Assembly (NCBI GenBank): GCA_023853785.1
Contig: JAJIRX010000570.1
Location: 372,001-436,000 of the forward strand
Length of the DNA stretch: 64,000 nucleotides
Direction of reading: 5' to 3'
Source: Psilocybe azurescens
Lineage: Eukaryota; Basidiomycota; Agaricomycetes; Agaricales; Agrocybaceae
Positions 27,401-38,983 of the stretch are shown here, one piece after another (within the stretch, counting starts at the first letter, position 1; the number at the start of each line of letters is the position of its first letter). Both the position numbers and the translations under genes were made by a program. The notes beneath the pieces were generated by a model. It had not been told where the DNA came from. It worked only from the letters and a program-made list of their open reading frames with translations, and did no database searches.

Positions 27401-28139
27401 GACTCTCCTTCCAGTTCACTCTATAGCGCACCGTTTTTTTAGGCACACTCCGTCAAAACTTGGACCCCTTCGAACAGCACGACGATGCCAAGCTTAACGA
27501 CGCTCTGCGCGCCGCAGGCTCTCTTTTCCCCTGCAAGAAGACGCAGGAGAGGCACGACTCACTCTAGACAGCAAGATTGCGGGCAGCGGGGGTAATCTTT
27601 CTGTGGGACAACGGCAGATTATCGCTCTTGCCAGGGCTATGGTGCGCGGGAGCAAGCTTCTCATTCTTGATGAAGGTGAACAGACGTTTCTACCTTTAAT
27701 AACTTCTCATTTCCGATGTACTGATGAATATATGTAATAATTAATGTGATTACAGCGACATCTGCAATTGGTTTGTTTTCTCTGTGTAACATCGCCTTGG
27801 GCATATTCTGATTCCTTCCTATATATAGACTACAAAACAGACGCAGTGATCCAGAACACCCTCCGATCTCGACTCGACGCCGGTGTCACGGTCATCACTG
27901 TTGCTCATCGACTGCAGACCATCATGGATGCGGACAAGATCATGGTTCTTGAGAACGGCCACATTGTAATGCACTTTTTTCTGTGTTCACGAGGCTATGC
28001 TAATCGGTTTATATTGTATTATTAGTTGGAATTTGACTCTCCCAAAAACTTGCTGAAGAATGAAGGTGGTGCGCTTAGAGCTCTGGTTGACTGGAGTGGG
28101 GATAAATCTACGCTTTACGAGCTCTCTGAGCGCATATAG
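21500..28139 (+). CDS. ABCC-type full ABC transporter 2 (several lesions)
   Basis: Second ABCC/MRP-like exporter, same exon plan as its neighbours: 21500-21928, 21979-22239, 22292-22468, 22514-22577, 22627-22714, 22770-23278, then about 20 more exons to the TAG at 28137-28139. NBD1 carries VGPTGSGKTS, the signature on a short exon (25017-25028) and [14 protein letters not shown]2 ends with [14 protein letters not shown] and [20 protein letters not shown]. Oddities: (a) one base is missing in the A-run 25025-25027, right after SGGQ; (b) near 27518-27531 two extra bases break the frame; (c) NBD2 Walker A reads VRTGSGK, so its first Gly is lost (27097-27117); (d) the intron after 23656 starts with GC and lacks the usual donor. 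Points a and b could be sequencing error, c and d hardly. Start is the first ATG of the open exon; an earlier tiny exon, as in its paralogues, is possible. Confidence 0.82.
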
Positions 28140-28508
28140 TCCCAGATCTCTAGCTACTTGAATAAACTATTGGTGTCTTGAGACAATGCCCCAAAAGGTC
28201 TACATCAGAGCCTCTCTTTTCACAAGCTCCAATAAGAGCGATTTGCCCTATTAACGACGGGGTTTCCAGTCAGGGTCGGAGTCTGTAGATGGGGATCGAG
28301 ATTTCCCTGATTTCCCGCCACGACGGAATTTTACACAGGGGCGCCGCCGGCATCGATCACGGTCACGGTGACCTCGAGGCCATCACCAACGCCCCTTACA
28401 CACGTACATACACCCCACGAGCCGTCTGCGCATGGCTAGTGCTAGTGCTGCCTAAAGTCAAGCCTATTCCCCACACAACCCCACTGCTGCTCTATAACCA
28501 AGACCAAT
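28140..28508. other. Intergenic between ABC transporter 2 and the membrane protein gene
   Basis: A 369-bp gap between two genes on the same strand. It must hold the ABC terminator and the promoter of the next gene. Base composition shifts to GC-rich from about 28290 onward. No RNA gene or repeat seen. Confidence 0.5.
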
Positions 28509-29540
28509 ATGTACATCGACGCCGCCTCCTTCGCCCCACTTTTTACGCTCACACCGCCACTGTCGTCATCCGATTCAGAGGTCGTCGCGGGGCTGCACGT
28601 CAATTCGGCGTCAGCGTGGCTCGAGAACGCCTTTGCGGAGTCATGTACGTGTCTATGTCTATATGCTATAGCTTGCGTGCTTGCTATTGGAGATTGTTAT
28701 TCAACTGGGGGTTTCTTCACTTCAGGGGCGTTTATACTGCGCGTGTTTGACATGTTCAAGAACTGGTTCATGTGCTGGGGGCCATCTCTAGGTGAGTCTC
28801 GTTCTTAGGGGCACGGAGCGGAGGTGCTATTTCCATCGCTGTCATAGAGTATACTCCCCATGTCACCCACATATTCCGAGATCTTATACCACGATGCTCA
28901 TGCTTTGAAAAATCTTTACAGCATGGATGTCACAGGCGCTGAGCGACTCCTATTCCTTCAGTAAGCCCAACATTCCCTAACTTCTTCAACCCAGCCCAGT
29001 CCGTCCTCACTAACCAATCCCACTCGCACTCGCTTTCCGCAGTCCAGCACCACCCGCACCCGTTCCACATCCTCGGGTGGGCGATATTCTTCGGCCCCAT
29101 AATCGTCCTCGTCCCGTGCCTCCTCGTCGTCGAGATCGCCATCATTATATTGTTCCACCTCGGTGTCGTGTTCCACGGGCAGTCTCAAGGTACTTCGCTT
29201 TCCCTTTTCCCCTTCCCCCCTCCTTCCCCCCCAAACCAATACCATCCATCCCAATCAACGCACCACATCCAAGTTCCAAGTTCCAAATCCCAAGTTCTAA
29301 CCAAAACCCCCTTCCCCCTTCTTTTCCTCCCTTCCCTTTCACTTAGAAACGATCCCCGACCGCTTCGCGTTCCTCAAGGACTACTTCATCGAGTCGCGCG
29401 AGTCGCTCTTCGCGACCGTCGAGCACTGGACCGCAGTCTTCAACAAGTGGACCGTCGCGCACCCCGCGCTGCTCGTGCTGCGCTTGCTGGGCGGGGCGGT
29501 GGGGGTGTTTGTGCTGGTTGGTATTTGGAATGGGTGGTAG
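28509..29540 (+). CDS. Small integral membrane protein, unknown function
   Basis: About 190 residues over five exons, all in frame: the start MYIDAASFAPLFTLTPPL, then (after a long intron) FILRVFDMFKNWFMCWGPSL, WMSQALSDSYSF, a hydrophobic block HILGWAIFFGPIIVLVPCLL continuing through VVEIAIIILFHLGVVFHG, and finally DRFAFLKDYFIESRESLFATVEHW plus a C-terminal helix LLVLRLLGGAVGVFVLVGIW ending NGW-stop (TAG 29538-29540). The two strongly hydrophobic segments predict a membrane protein, which I do not recognise. It is one of the few genes here without a frameshift. It is convergent with TAF6, whose 3' end lies about 150-300 bp away. Codons are strongly G/C-ending, unlike the ABC gene upstream. 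Confidence 0.72.
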
Positions 29541-29564
29541 TGGTAATGGTTTGGGGGTGGTGGT

Positions 29565-29590
29565 GGGGTTGGGGTTGGGGTTGGGGTTGG
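29565..29590 (+). repeat. (GGGGTT) tract with G-quadruplex potential
   Basis: Four consecutive G-runs of four separated by TT, preceded by further G-rich sequence from about 29551. It sits between the convergent ends of the membrane-protein gene and TAF6. It resembles a ciliate-type telomere repeat but is internal and short. Confidence 0.85.
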
Positions 29591-29697
29591 ATCGGGTAGA
29601 CGTAGACGTAGACTTTGTAGACGAAATCGGGAGAGGAGGCATCAGGCATCATTCGTATAGAGCACGAACACGAGCTGTCGCATTAGAATACAAAATG

Positions 29698-29711
29698 CTA
29701 AAGACCAAAGC

Positions 29712-29742
<31 letters not shown>

Positions 29743-31610
29743 GAAAGAAAGAAATACAGCAATAAAGAAGAAAACTAACAAGTCCATGCCCATGCTCACT
29801 TCCAACTCCAACCCTATCACGACGACGAAGAGGGAGGAATGCAAGGGCCCCAGAATCTCCCGTGCCCACGCGCCATCCACCGCGACCTTGGACGCAAAAA
29901 GCCGCCCAGCACCTCGTGCAGCTTGGCGAGGACCTCCGCGTCCGCGTCCCGCGCCGGGTCCAGCGAATCCGACATGTCCTCCGACGAGGGCTGCAGCACG
30001 CGCAGCGCGTCCTGTTATGCGGGGCGTTCGTCAGCACCCACAAGTGAAATAGAAATAAAAGAGAGGACGCACCATCACAGAGTTCACAAGCCCATGCGCA
30101 TGCCCCGGCCTCTGCGCCCCCTCCTCCCCGCCGCCGCTCTCCCACTCCGCACCGACGACGCGCGCGCCGCCGCCCTCCACGAGGCCCTTGCGCACGGCCT
30201 CCTTGCCCACGCCGACGAGCCCGCGGATCGCGCCCTCGCGCGTGCCCGTGCTCTTCCCCGGCGAGATGAGCGCGAGGAGTAGGGTCTTCATGATGCGCGG
30301 CGAGAGCGAGGGGTACGTCGTCGAGTGCTGCGTGAGCAGCTTGGAGAGCGTCTGCGAGGCGGTGGTGCGCAGCTGCGTGGCGTGGCTGGGCGGGAGGGAG
30401 GAGTGCAGGAGGATGGAGAGGATGGGGGCAGGATTTGGTGTAGCTGTGGTAGTAGTAGTAGTAGTGAAGGAGGAGGAAGAGGAAAACGGTGTCAGTAAGT
30501 AGACGAGAGATGACAGCAAAGAAACGCACATAAGGCTCCACGAAGAGCGTGCTGTTGTCCAAGATCGCACCGATGGCGTCTAGGAGGACCTCAAGGACCC
30601 TGCCCTCGCTCTCCGGGGGCGCGTCCTCCTTGAGCACGCCGACGACGCCCTCGCCGACCCAGCGCACGAGGTACGGCAGCAGCGCCTGCAGACCCGCGTC
30701 GTTCCGCAGGCTCGCGAGCGCCGCGGTGCGCTTGTGCACGTCGGCGGACGGGGGCAGCAGCGACGACGTGAGCCGCGCGTAGTAGAGCTGCAGCTCGCGC
30801 GAGAGCACCTGCTTCACGATCTGCTGGTTCTGCTGCTGCCCCGCGCCGGGCTTCTTCGCGCCTGTGGCTGTAGCGTCTAGCCCCAGCCCCGTGCCGGCGC
30901 CTGCGCCTGCGGCGGTGCCGTTCACGAGCAGCCCCGTTGGTGGTGCGATGCCGTTCATGGTGACCCTAAGCAGCTCGCCCTTTGCCAGCGGGTCGCCGTC
31001 GCTCTCGCGCGGGATCGCGGGCGGGTTCTCCGGGGTGAGCGGCTGCACGCCCTCCACAGCCAGCCAGTGCGCGGTCCAGCTGACGCCCTTCGGCAGCGCG
31101 ATCTTCTCCTCGCGCAGCACGCGGTCGAAGTCGATCTCCTCGTCCTCGGGGAAGTACACGGGGCCCGCGGCGGGGATCTGCGGGAAGGGCAGCGCGCGGC
31201 GGAAGGTGGCGGGGTTGTAGGGCGAGTGCCCGTAGAGCGGCTCGATGTTGAGCACGCGCAGCGCCTGGTCGATGTCGGCGGTGGTCATGAGGGTGCGGCG
31301 CCCGTGCCGCATGAAACGGGCTGCTTCCTGGAGAATGGGGTGAGTGAATGTGTTCAAGGGGATGAGGGGTGAATGGGGCTGTACCTCGATGACTTGGTTG
31401 ATTCGGTATTCGACATCGCTGGCTAACGAGGATGCGACGCTGTCGGATATGACGATGTTGAGCGAGTCAGCGATGTCCTATAAGCGTATAAGCATTCTGC
31501 AATTGTGTATGCAGGGTTTGAGTACTGGCCTTTATGGTGTCGATTTTGTAGACGCCTGTTTGTGTTCCCTGGCTCGTGCGAACCTTTGGCTTGGGCGGAG
31601 GGGCTTGCAT
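29698..31610 (-). CDS. TAF6: TFIID subunit TAF6
   Basis: TBP-associated factor 6, a histone-fold subunit of the general transcription factor TFIID, nuclear. Exon 1 (31610 down to about 31531) encodes MQAPPPKPKV...VYKIDTIK; exon 2 (31477-31385) DIADSLNIVISDSVASSLAS plus DVEYRINQVIE; exon 3 (31327-30530) EAARFMRHGRRTLMTTADID and LNIEPLYGHSP, which is the TAF6 histone fold and linker, followed by the TAF6 HEAT-type domain (LLPYLVRWVGEGV, DNSTLFVEPY). Exon 4 runs 30443-30073 and exon 5 starts at 30011. Two one-base slips occur, at the G-run 30424-30428 (needed for LHQILPPILSIL) and the A-run 29896-29900 (needed for GGFFASKVAVDGAWAREILG). The true stop is therefore uncertain, between about 29698 and 29835. 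The first intron appears to use a GC donor. It shares a 605-bp divergent promoter region with the gene at 32216. Confidence 0.9.
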
Positions 31611-32215
31611 AGCTGGCGCGTAACTTTTAGTTTTGACAATGATTAATTATCGTGTGCTCGCCATGGATGTTGGTTTTCAGTCGTCAAAGGCTAAAGCAAT
31701 TGCCGCCGAACGATGCTTGTTCTTGTTGTGCTGCATCTTTGCATGCTTCTTACAAAGGAAGTCGTGTCAAAGTTGCCCAAACGGACCAACTTGATTAGAA
31801 TCGACATTTCTAACCTTACTCTTGTACACAATAACCAAGATTACGTATGTTCTTTGCTTTCAATTGGAAACCTGTCTACAAATAGCAATATTTACCCCAA
31901 AGTCAATTTGCATGTGTAATGATCACTGCGTTCTTCTTCTCGTCTGAATGTCAAGAATACCGCAGGCCGGCGGGCTTACTCACCTAACCTCACAAGACAT
32001 CGGAATGGCCCAGCGCAAATCCTTCGAACATGGTCCTTCAGAAATGAAAAGAACCCCGGGTGTGCCCTCGCAAATCGTTGTGCCCCGGGTACTGCTCTAC
32101 TTATTCTTCTAGCCCTTCAACTTTACATTTTGCCCCTTTCCACGCGTTCACCAACTGAATTGCACCATCTCCTGCTCCAGAGTCCAGAGTCCAGACCCCC
32201 AGACCCCAACTAACT
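31611..32215. other. Divergent promoter region, TAF6 (-) and F-box/LRR-like gene (+)
   Basis: The 605 bp lie between two start codons that point away from each other, so both promoters must be here. Short frames inside show no coding character. No clear TATA box or known operator could be fixed by eye. Confidence 0.55.
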
Positions 32216-33689
32216 ATGTCGCTGCTTGCGCAAGAGCTCATCGACCTCATCATCGACACCATCGCCGCAGACACCATCACCAACGACCTATGGCCCGGCG
32301 CCCACCTCCTCCAGTGCGCCCTCGCCAGCCGCGCCTTCCGCCCGCGCTCCCAGCGGCACATCTTCTCGCACATCCAGATCCGCGGCGCATCCCCGCACGC
32401 CCGCCGCGACAAGGTCGAGCGGCTCCTCGCCATCATCCAGGACGACCCGCCCATCGCCTCGTACATCGACGAGCTCAGCCTCGAGTCGCTCGAGGTCTCC
32501 GCGGCGTGCCCCATCCCGGTCGACGAGCACGCGTTCATCGGCGTCATGCAGCGCATCTCCCCGCTGCGCACGCTGCGGCTCGCCGTCGCGAGCGTGCGCG
32601 ACCTCGAGAATCCGGGGCCGTCGCTGCACAACTTCTTCATGCCGTTCATCGCGCCGTTCATCACGTCCCTGGATTTGCGCCACTTGGGGCGCGTGCCGAT
32701 CGAGGCGGTGACGAACTGCAAGCGCCTGACGTCGCTCGGCCTGTCGCTCGTCGACTTTGCGGAGTGCGACTACCCCGCGACCGCATCGTGCTCGGGGCTT
32801 AAACTGCAGCACCTCACGCACCGCAAGTCGCGGAATGCACTGGACACGCTGCTGCGGCTGCAGCCCTATGTGGACCTGTCCCAGCTCAAGTCGTTCACCG
32901 CGTATACGGACGACAACTCAGTAAGCCAGATACAGTCCGTCATCAACCTGACATGCGACTCGCTCGAAGAGCTCCATCTCCTCAGCATGGACGACACTGC
33001 CTGTGAGTAATCCTTCCTCCTATCTTCTCTCTGCCACCATAACATCCCAAACCACCATACTTACTAACCCTCCCTCCCCATAACCAGGGGTCGCACTCTA
33101 CCAGGGCACACCCTCCCTCGCGCGCCTCTCCAAACTACACACTCTGCACCTGCACATCCCCTTCTGCCCCATCTCCATCGACGTGCGCAGCAGCCTGCGC
33201 CTCCTGCTCAACATCCTCGCGTCCGTGCGCACCGGCGCGCTGCGCACGCTCACGCTCGAGGCGAAGGTCGGCTTCATCTACTTCCCCGTCGCGGACGACC
33301 CCGAGGTGCTCCTCCAGGCGGACTGGGGCGCCGTGTGCCGCGAGATCGCGCGCGTCATGGCGACCGACGGCCAGTGCGCGCGCACGGGCAGGCGCGAGGG
33401 CGAGGGCCACGCCGCGACCTCGCCCTCGACGTTCGAGTTCAAGCTCACGTATAGGCACATCGCGTCGTGCCGCACGCCGTCGCCCGCGCAGGAGGCGGAG
33501 GAGCAGCAGACGCTGCAGCGCCGGTGCCAGGGCGTCGTCGCGCGCCTGCACGAGCGCAACTTCAGCACGCTGCGCGCGGTCCCCGGGATAAGGCTCACGT
33601 CCCCGGGAACGGCGCGGTTGGTGCGGGATGTGGACGATGATGCGGGGGAGGGGGAGGGGGAGGGGATGGGGTTTTTTTTAGGGGGATAG
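32216..33689 (+). CDS. F-box/LRR-like protein of basidiomycete type
   Basis: Two exons, 32216-33002 and 33088-33689, in frame throughout, about 460 residues. The N-terminus MSLLAQELIDLIIDTIA, followed by LLQCALASRAFRPRSQRHIF, matches the degenerate F-box-like start seen in very many Agaricomycete proteins. Leucine-rich segments follow (IDELSLESLEV, ITSLDLRHLGRV, LEELHLL, LRTLTLEAKV). Such proteins probably act as substrate adaptors of SCF ubiquitin ligases, but no substrate can be named. Codons end almost always in G or C, which also leaves long meaningless frames on both strands. The C-terminus is an acidic Glu/Gly tail encoded by a GGGGGA-type repeat (33640-33690) ending FFLGG. Confidence 0.75.
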
Positions 33690-34967
33690 GGATGGGGCGG
33701 GGACGTAGGAGCGGAGGAGGAAGAGGAGGTGTAAAAAAAAAATGTATCATTTTTGTCTCGAGTAAAGACAATTCAATCATCATTGTACTCGGAAATTCCA
33801 GGTGCAATTTTGCGACGGGGCAAGAATCGCGAAGATTACCGAGATCGACTGTCGACTGACTATCTGGGCCCTTGGAGTTGGGTGCCGCATAGTAAGAAGT
33901 CAGTCAGGATAGGACGCGCAACAACGTGCAATTTCTCCCTCTGCAAACGGCTTGATGGCGCTCCTGTACCACTACAACGTCAGGCCGTCCCAAACATCAC
34001 GCTCACGTCGCCGTTCCATGATATTTACAGTATGATAACTGCTTTCCTATGGGCTTGGGTACAATGTACTACCTGAGACCTCGTAGCAAGTAGGAGAGTG
34101 GGAGAGCAAGAAAAACGTGTAATCTTTATCTTTTGCTGTTAGGCCAGTAAAGCCTATTCAGTTGCGTTTTAGCGTTTCCATTCAGTTGTGGTTTACAGTT
34201 TTACTCAATCAAGTTGGATGTCGACCGCTTTGAACGCCGTGCCGTAGTCGTTTATCATGTCGTCGACAACCGAATTTCAAACAACCCACGTTCTCGAAAT
34301 TTTGTGCCTGGTTTTAACTCTCTCACACACGTCGGCGTCTAGTGTCAATGGCAGCAGTCCGGCTTACACCGCTATCCAGCTGGGGAGGGGCGCCATTTAG
34401 TGGTGCAAGTAATTGAAGGCCTTTGAAACGCCGTGTCATGATTACTTACTGATATATTCAACTGTATTATACGGACTCAGACCCCAAAAAACCAGACAAT
34501 AAAGTTTACCAAGACCAAGGTTCTCCCATAGTCTCTGACGTCCGTCCCCGTCTCTCCCCGCAAAACCCAGGTGTGTCGTTCGTTGAATCCAGCAATGTCC
34601 TAATTTCGATAATAACATACATGTTGATTTCGGTTTGGGGTATGGAAGTACATATTGAATACATTGAATTTAATTCCAGCCTGGAGCACGGCAGCCCTGG
34701 GTTCAATGGGAGCTGCGTTTGAAACAGTCTCAAATCCTTCGGGCTTGACACAACTTAAACCTTAAACTGGCAATGGCAATGGCTGGCAACCACAGCCAAC
34801 AGGGTCGACGCTAGAATAGATTCTATAGATGAAGAAGACGTGCATGTGAATGTGTCAAATTAAGCGCTTACCTGGCAGCCTTCGGCGATGGTCGAGCAAA
34901 CGCCTTACATACATACATACACACATACATACTAATAATAAAAAAACCTTTCGGACTGCAGCTTTTT
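33690..34967. other. Intergenic region without recognised gene
   Basis: Between the F-box/LRR-like gene (+) and the receptor gene (-), which converge. Frames are short and unconvincing. It contains a TACA microsatellite near its right end. Confidence 0.5.
34906..34932. repeat. (TACA)n microsatellite
   Basis: About 27 bp of TACA repeats with one ACAC interruption, just beyond the 3' end of the receptor gene. Confidence 0.85.
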
Positions 34968-36492
34968 TCATCGCGAACCTGGAGTTGGTGAACAGCGGCC
35001 GTCGAACTTTCCGGAAGCACTAGCAGTCGCACCGCTACTATCTCGGCTGGCGAACCGCACTTCGCCCTGTTTCCGCACTAGTGTTCGCATAGCTTCCGAG
35101 TCCACTAGAGACCTTGACGCCCGCCTTGGCGGCGGCAGAGACTCCCATGCCGGGCAGCTTTCGATCTGCGTGAACGTTATCGGCGTCACCACACTACTGC
35201 CGCTCGTCGCGGACGAAACCCGCCTTGTCGCCGAGCGACTGCCATTTTCCCCGTCGTCTTCAGAATCACCGTCTTCGGAATCACCGTCTTCGGAATCATC
35301 GCCTTCGCCTTCCTGCTCGGTCTCGTTCGCCGGTCTCGGATCTAGGACAGGGTGAACTTGAGCCTGTCGGCGGAGTTCCAGCTTGGCCAACGCCGCATTC
35401 GCGTTCGGCTCCGGAGCTTCAATATTATGTATCCGCCTAAAGATGCGATAAAAAACGTCGTCACCACCAGGAGGTTGCAGACAATAAGCGAAATCGTCGT
35501 CTTCAAAAGAAGTTCGCAAAGACGTTGGTTGGCAAATAGAACACATATTGAGTTTATATTAAGGCAGCAGCAGGAAAACCTAAACCGACTTGCCTCGATA
35601 TGGGCCACCACTAATCTGAGCACGAGGGTGCCAGGTCCGATCTTGATGCGGCAGTACCAGAATACGCCGAAGATAACGGCGGAGAGGAGGGTGAGGATGC
35701 TCCCGGAGAACGCAGCCAAGATCAGGCGGCGTTGGTTTACAGGCAGCTTGATGCGCCGCAGCACGAAAAGAGGCGCCAAGAAGAGTAACATGTCCGCAAG
35801 GATATCGGCTAGCAGTTATAATAACGCGGGTCAACAGGAGGAACTTGAGTGGTGGTATAGGAGGCTCACCAAACACACCGACAATCCCGCTGACGGGGAT
35901 TCGCTTCGGCCCTTTCTTGCAGTAATGTGGATCGATTCTATACCAGGGTCGTCCACCCCCTTGGCATAGGCCGACGGTGAGAGCAATGATGATGCTGAAA
36001 AAGAAAAAGCAAAGCCATCCAATACACAGCGATAGTCGTCTCGCGACATGTCCCGGAGGAAATAAGCGTGCAAGGGATAGAGCGAGGCTGATGCGAGAGA
36101 ACCTATAAATTCTCAATGAAATCAGGCTGCCGAATAATTGGAAGTATACAGAAGTGGGACGCACCAAAGGACGATCATATTGACTAGGAATCCAAAAAGA
36201 AAGGATGTAAAAAAGTGGTTGTTGGTCCTATATCGCAAGTAGTCTGAAGATCGCAAGTCAGCGGTATGCTGTGGCGTATGAAGAACAAATAAAGAAGAGA
36301 CGAGCCTTGTGTAGTTGTTGCCATCCAGAAGATGGTGAGATACAGGCAGTCGACTACCAAGGGGACGATTGCGATGTAATCGTCATACCACATCTGGCGC
36401 TTAAACGCACGATGGCAGACACGAAAAAGGGTTGACGAGATAGCCACTAAGTGAAGGATGCTGATAATGACTTGTCCAACATGTATGAGCAT
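34968..36492 (-). CDS. Seven-helix rhodopsin-like (PTH11-like) membrane receptor
   Basis: Hand splicing gives seven hydrophobic segments: VIISILHLVAISSTLFRV; DDYIAIVPLVVDCLYLTIFW; SFLFGFLVNMIVLWFSRISL with the family's typical RISLALSLARLFPPG; LCIGWLCFFFFSIIIALTVG; ADILADMLLFLAPLFVL; LILAAFSGSILTLLSAVIFG; and TTISLIVCNLLVVTTF. This is the fungal rhodopsin-like/PTH11-like layout, plausibly a G-protein-coupled receptor at the plasma membrane, ligand unknown. A long acidic, serine-rich cytoplasmic tail follows with three SED-type repeats (about 35250-35310). Tail and helix 7 are joined only by one extra T where the A-run 35450-35455 lies, another homopolymer slip. Two introns appear to start with GC (about 36305 and 35593). 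Start at 36492 is the first ATG of the frame; an upstream exon is possible. Confidence 0.72.
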
Positions 36493-38756
36493 GTCATTGA
36501 ACTCCTAAAAAGTTGAAAGCACACAAAACTCACTTGACCACGCCAGAATTGATTGTTGAGGGAGCATCCTTTCCCTATAAGCAAGCCTTGAAGCTCAACT
36601 CCAGGCTCACTCTAAGTCGGATCTGTACACAGAGAAGAAGATAAGAAACGTAGAACATCCTTTTCAGCAACGATATTGGGGGTATTTCTTTGGTCACCCC
36701 GACGGCGTGGAAATGATCAAGACGTCGAACGTCAAACTGTATGTCCATCATTTACTACTGCCGGTTCCTCGCCAGAATGAATAGTGGATACAAATTATGC
36801 GGGTCGGCGAATAGAATCACTGACGTATGCAGGCTCGAGGAGACATGGTAGTTTGGTAGACAGTGATAACTCGAGTCTAGACCATGGAATATTGATTCAC
36901 AACAGGTTTCCATCGCGTTTCTGGAGGCGTTGAAAGATTGGATGTACCGTGTAATGCACGGGATATTGATTTGACGATGTCCTGGTATGTAGTGGTATAG
37001 AATCAACTCACTGGCTTGCAATTAAATTGCATCCGGTAAATTCTCAACTCCTTCGGTACCGAACCCTTACAGCAGCGATAATCAATCAATCACGCCAGAT
37101 CTTACACTATCCTACAGCGCTTATTATTTCGTCGTTTCCTTTTTATATCGCCCTTCGATCTTTATTGCCGGTGACCAAAATTGTCAACGCCTGGAACTAG
37201 TCTTTGACGTGTGCATATTTGCCTCCGCGCCACTAATCTTTTCCAAAAATATCTTGAGAGCCCAAATCTGATTCAAATATTTAAGTTACTTGTCTTTTCT
37301 CTGCGACCGCGAAATAGTAAAGCCTGTAAGTAAAACCTGTAAGTAATAACTCGGCTTGCAGCGGGCAGCTAAAAGTGAGTCGGCGCCCCTTTAAACGGGG
37401 ATAACCATTCTAATTAAACCTTATAACAGAGTTCAGAAAAGTCGTATCCATACCTGCCAACGCAAATACTGGGCACTAAGTGGGCCGATCACGTATCCGA
37501 GGAGGTGGTGCTGCGCAGGTTGGTTGGATTAACGATCATGGGATTCTTGCAGTGTATTGTTCACATCGTTTTTTTTTCCGACTAATGTATCGGTATATTG
37601 GGGGAGTTTGTATATCCTGGCGCATTTTAAAATGCTCAATCAATCGTAGACTGGGACACAGTGCTAATTTTTCGCCATACCTTATTTGTAATAAATACAA
37701 TATCACTCACATCTGCAGAGCGTTGCGAGGTTCGGCGGCGATGTTCGTCTAGACTCGATCCAGCATGAGTTGCCGACCGACGGCAATTGAATAGGCGATT
37801 GCATCGACGATATTCTGTGTGAACCTTGGGGCATCCGTTTTCTGTAGCGTTTCTGGGTTATTTCTGATCCTTTTCTGAGTGGACTTCCCTTTAATATATC
37901 TTTTCTGTAAGCATGATTCATTCCACTTCTCATATGATGGAACAATATGGAGTGTAAGTAAATGACATTAACTCTTTCTCTGCTTATAGATCCGGTCTCC
38001 GAGTCCTCTCATCAGTTCTTTACAGGATTTACAAAACCTTATATAAAGAAATAATACCCTTAGTAAGTTCATACAATCAGTTTGTCAATCCGGAAGGGCT
38101 TTTACAAGACATGCACACTATGAGAACGTGGATATAGGTCACCAAAGCTTTTCTGTGTCCCTTATGGCAGTATTTGAACGACCTGAGGGCGGTGAGCGAC
38201 GTAGTAGCTACATGCATGTCTATCTTCTGACTCCTTACTTGCACACACCTGTTTATTGCATGGAAGGTACATTCAATGCAGGTCGACTTCTGCTCTGTTT
38301 CCTTGTCTTACTACTACGAACACTGCTTTGGGGGATTGAAAGCCTGGCGTCACCAGGCTCTCTGAGAGTCACGCGGAGAATGACAGGACCACGATATATC
38401 GATAGAACGACTGACTGGGTTACAGGTGTGTACGGTGCATAAGTATAAGGGAAGTCGGTGGGGTTGGGGATCGTAGTCACGTGTACGTAAATGTAGAAGA
38501 TAAGATAATAATTAATATGGAAAGGGGCTGTGGTAAGACTGGGGCGCCAGGCTTACAGGGATCCAGGTCTTCGTTCAAGTAGTTTGCAGATTGGAAATTG
38601 AACATGTAGTCAAAATAACCATTATTAGCTTACTTTGCAGTACCAATGAAAATATACAAAGTGGTTTACTCAAGACTCACTACCGTGTTGAAGTGCTCTT
38701 AGATACTAGCGCTAATCTCCAATAATCATATTGGTAACATAATTCAATAACTATAT
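36493..38756. other. Intergenic region without recognised gene
   Basis: About 2.3 kb upstream of the receptor gene and of tRNA-Ser. A few frames of 75-105 codons exist on both strands but none has splice extensions or a recognisable motif. No transposon ends seen. Confidence 0.5.
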
Positions 38757-38838
38757 GGCGCCATAGCTAAGTGGTTACAGCGACAGATTAGAAATCTGTT
38801 CCTCTTTGAGGGCGCAGGTTCGAGTCCTGCTGGCGTCG
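38757..38838 (+). tRNA. tRNA-Ser(AGA)
   Basis: A full cloverleaf can be drawn: acceptor GGCGCCA with TGGCGTC, D stem GCT/AGC, anticodon stem ACAGA/TCTGT around the loop TTAGAAA (anticodon AGA), a long variable arm typical of serine tRNA (CCTCTTTGAGG) and T arm GCAGG/CCTGC with TTCGAGT. It decodes UCU, and UCC through inosine. No intron. It begins 146 bp beyond the stop codon of ABC transporter 3. Confidence 0.95.
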
Positions 38839-38983
38839 TGTGATTTATCTTTTGCCCGTGAAAGATTCAATTGCAACTCAGTACATATAGTGCAGTTTAA
38901 TCTTTTGTTTGAAAGTTTATTACTAAGTACCAATGCTGATATTGTCGTCGATGCCTACTATAGATGGAACTCCAACTATGTTT

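Noticed and set aside
29565..29590. Telomere-like GGGGTT repeat as a chromosome end or internal telomere
   Set aside because: Only about four units, unlike the TTAGGG usual in basidiomycetes, and housed between two genes.
32226..32821. Open frames of 160-205 codons overlapping the F-box/LRR-like gene on both strands
   Set aside because: Extreme G/C-ending codons suppress stops in every frame. Only the frame starting at 32216 has sensible composition and a workable intron.
33640..33690. Separate mobile or regulatory element in the GGGGGA repeat
   Set aside because: It lies in frame at the end of the F-box/LRR-like coding region and simply encodes its Glu/Gly tail.
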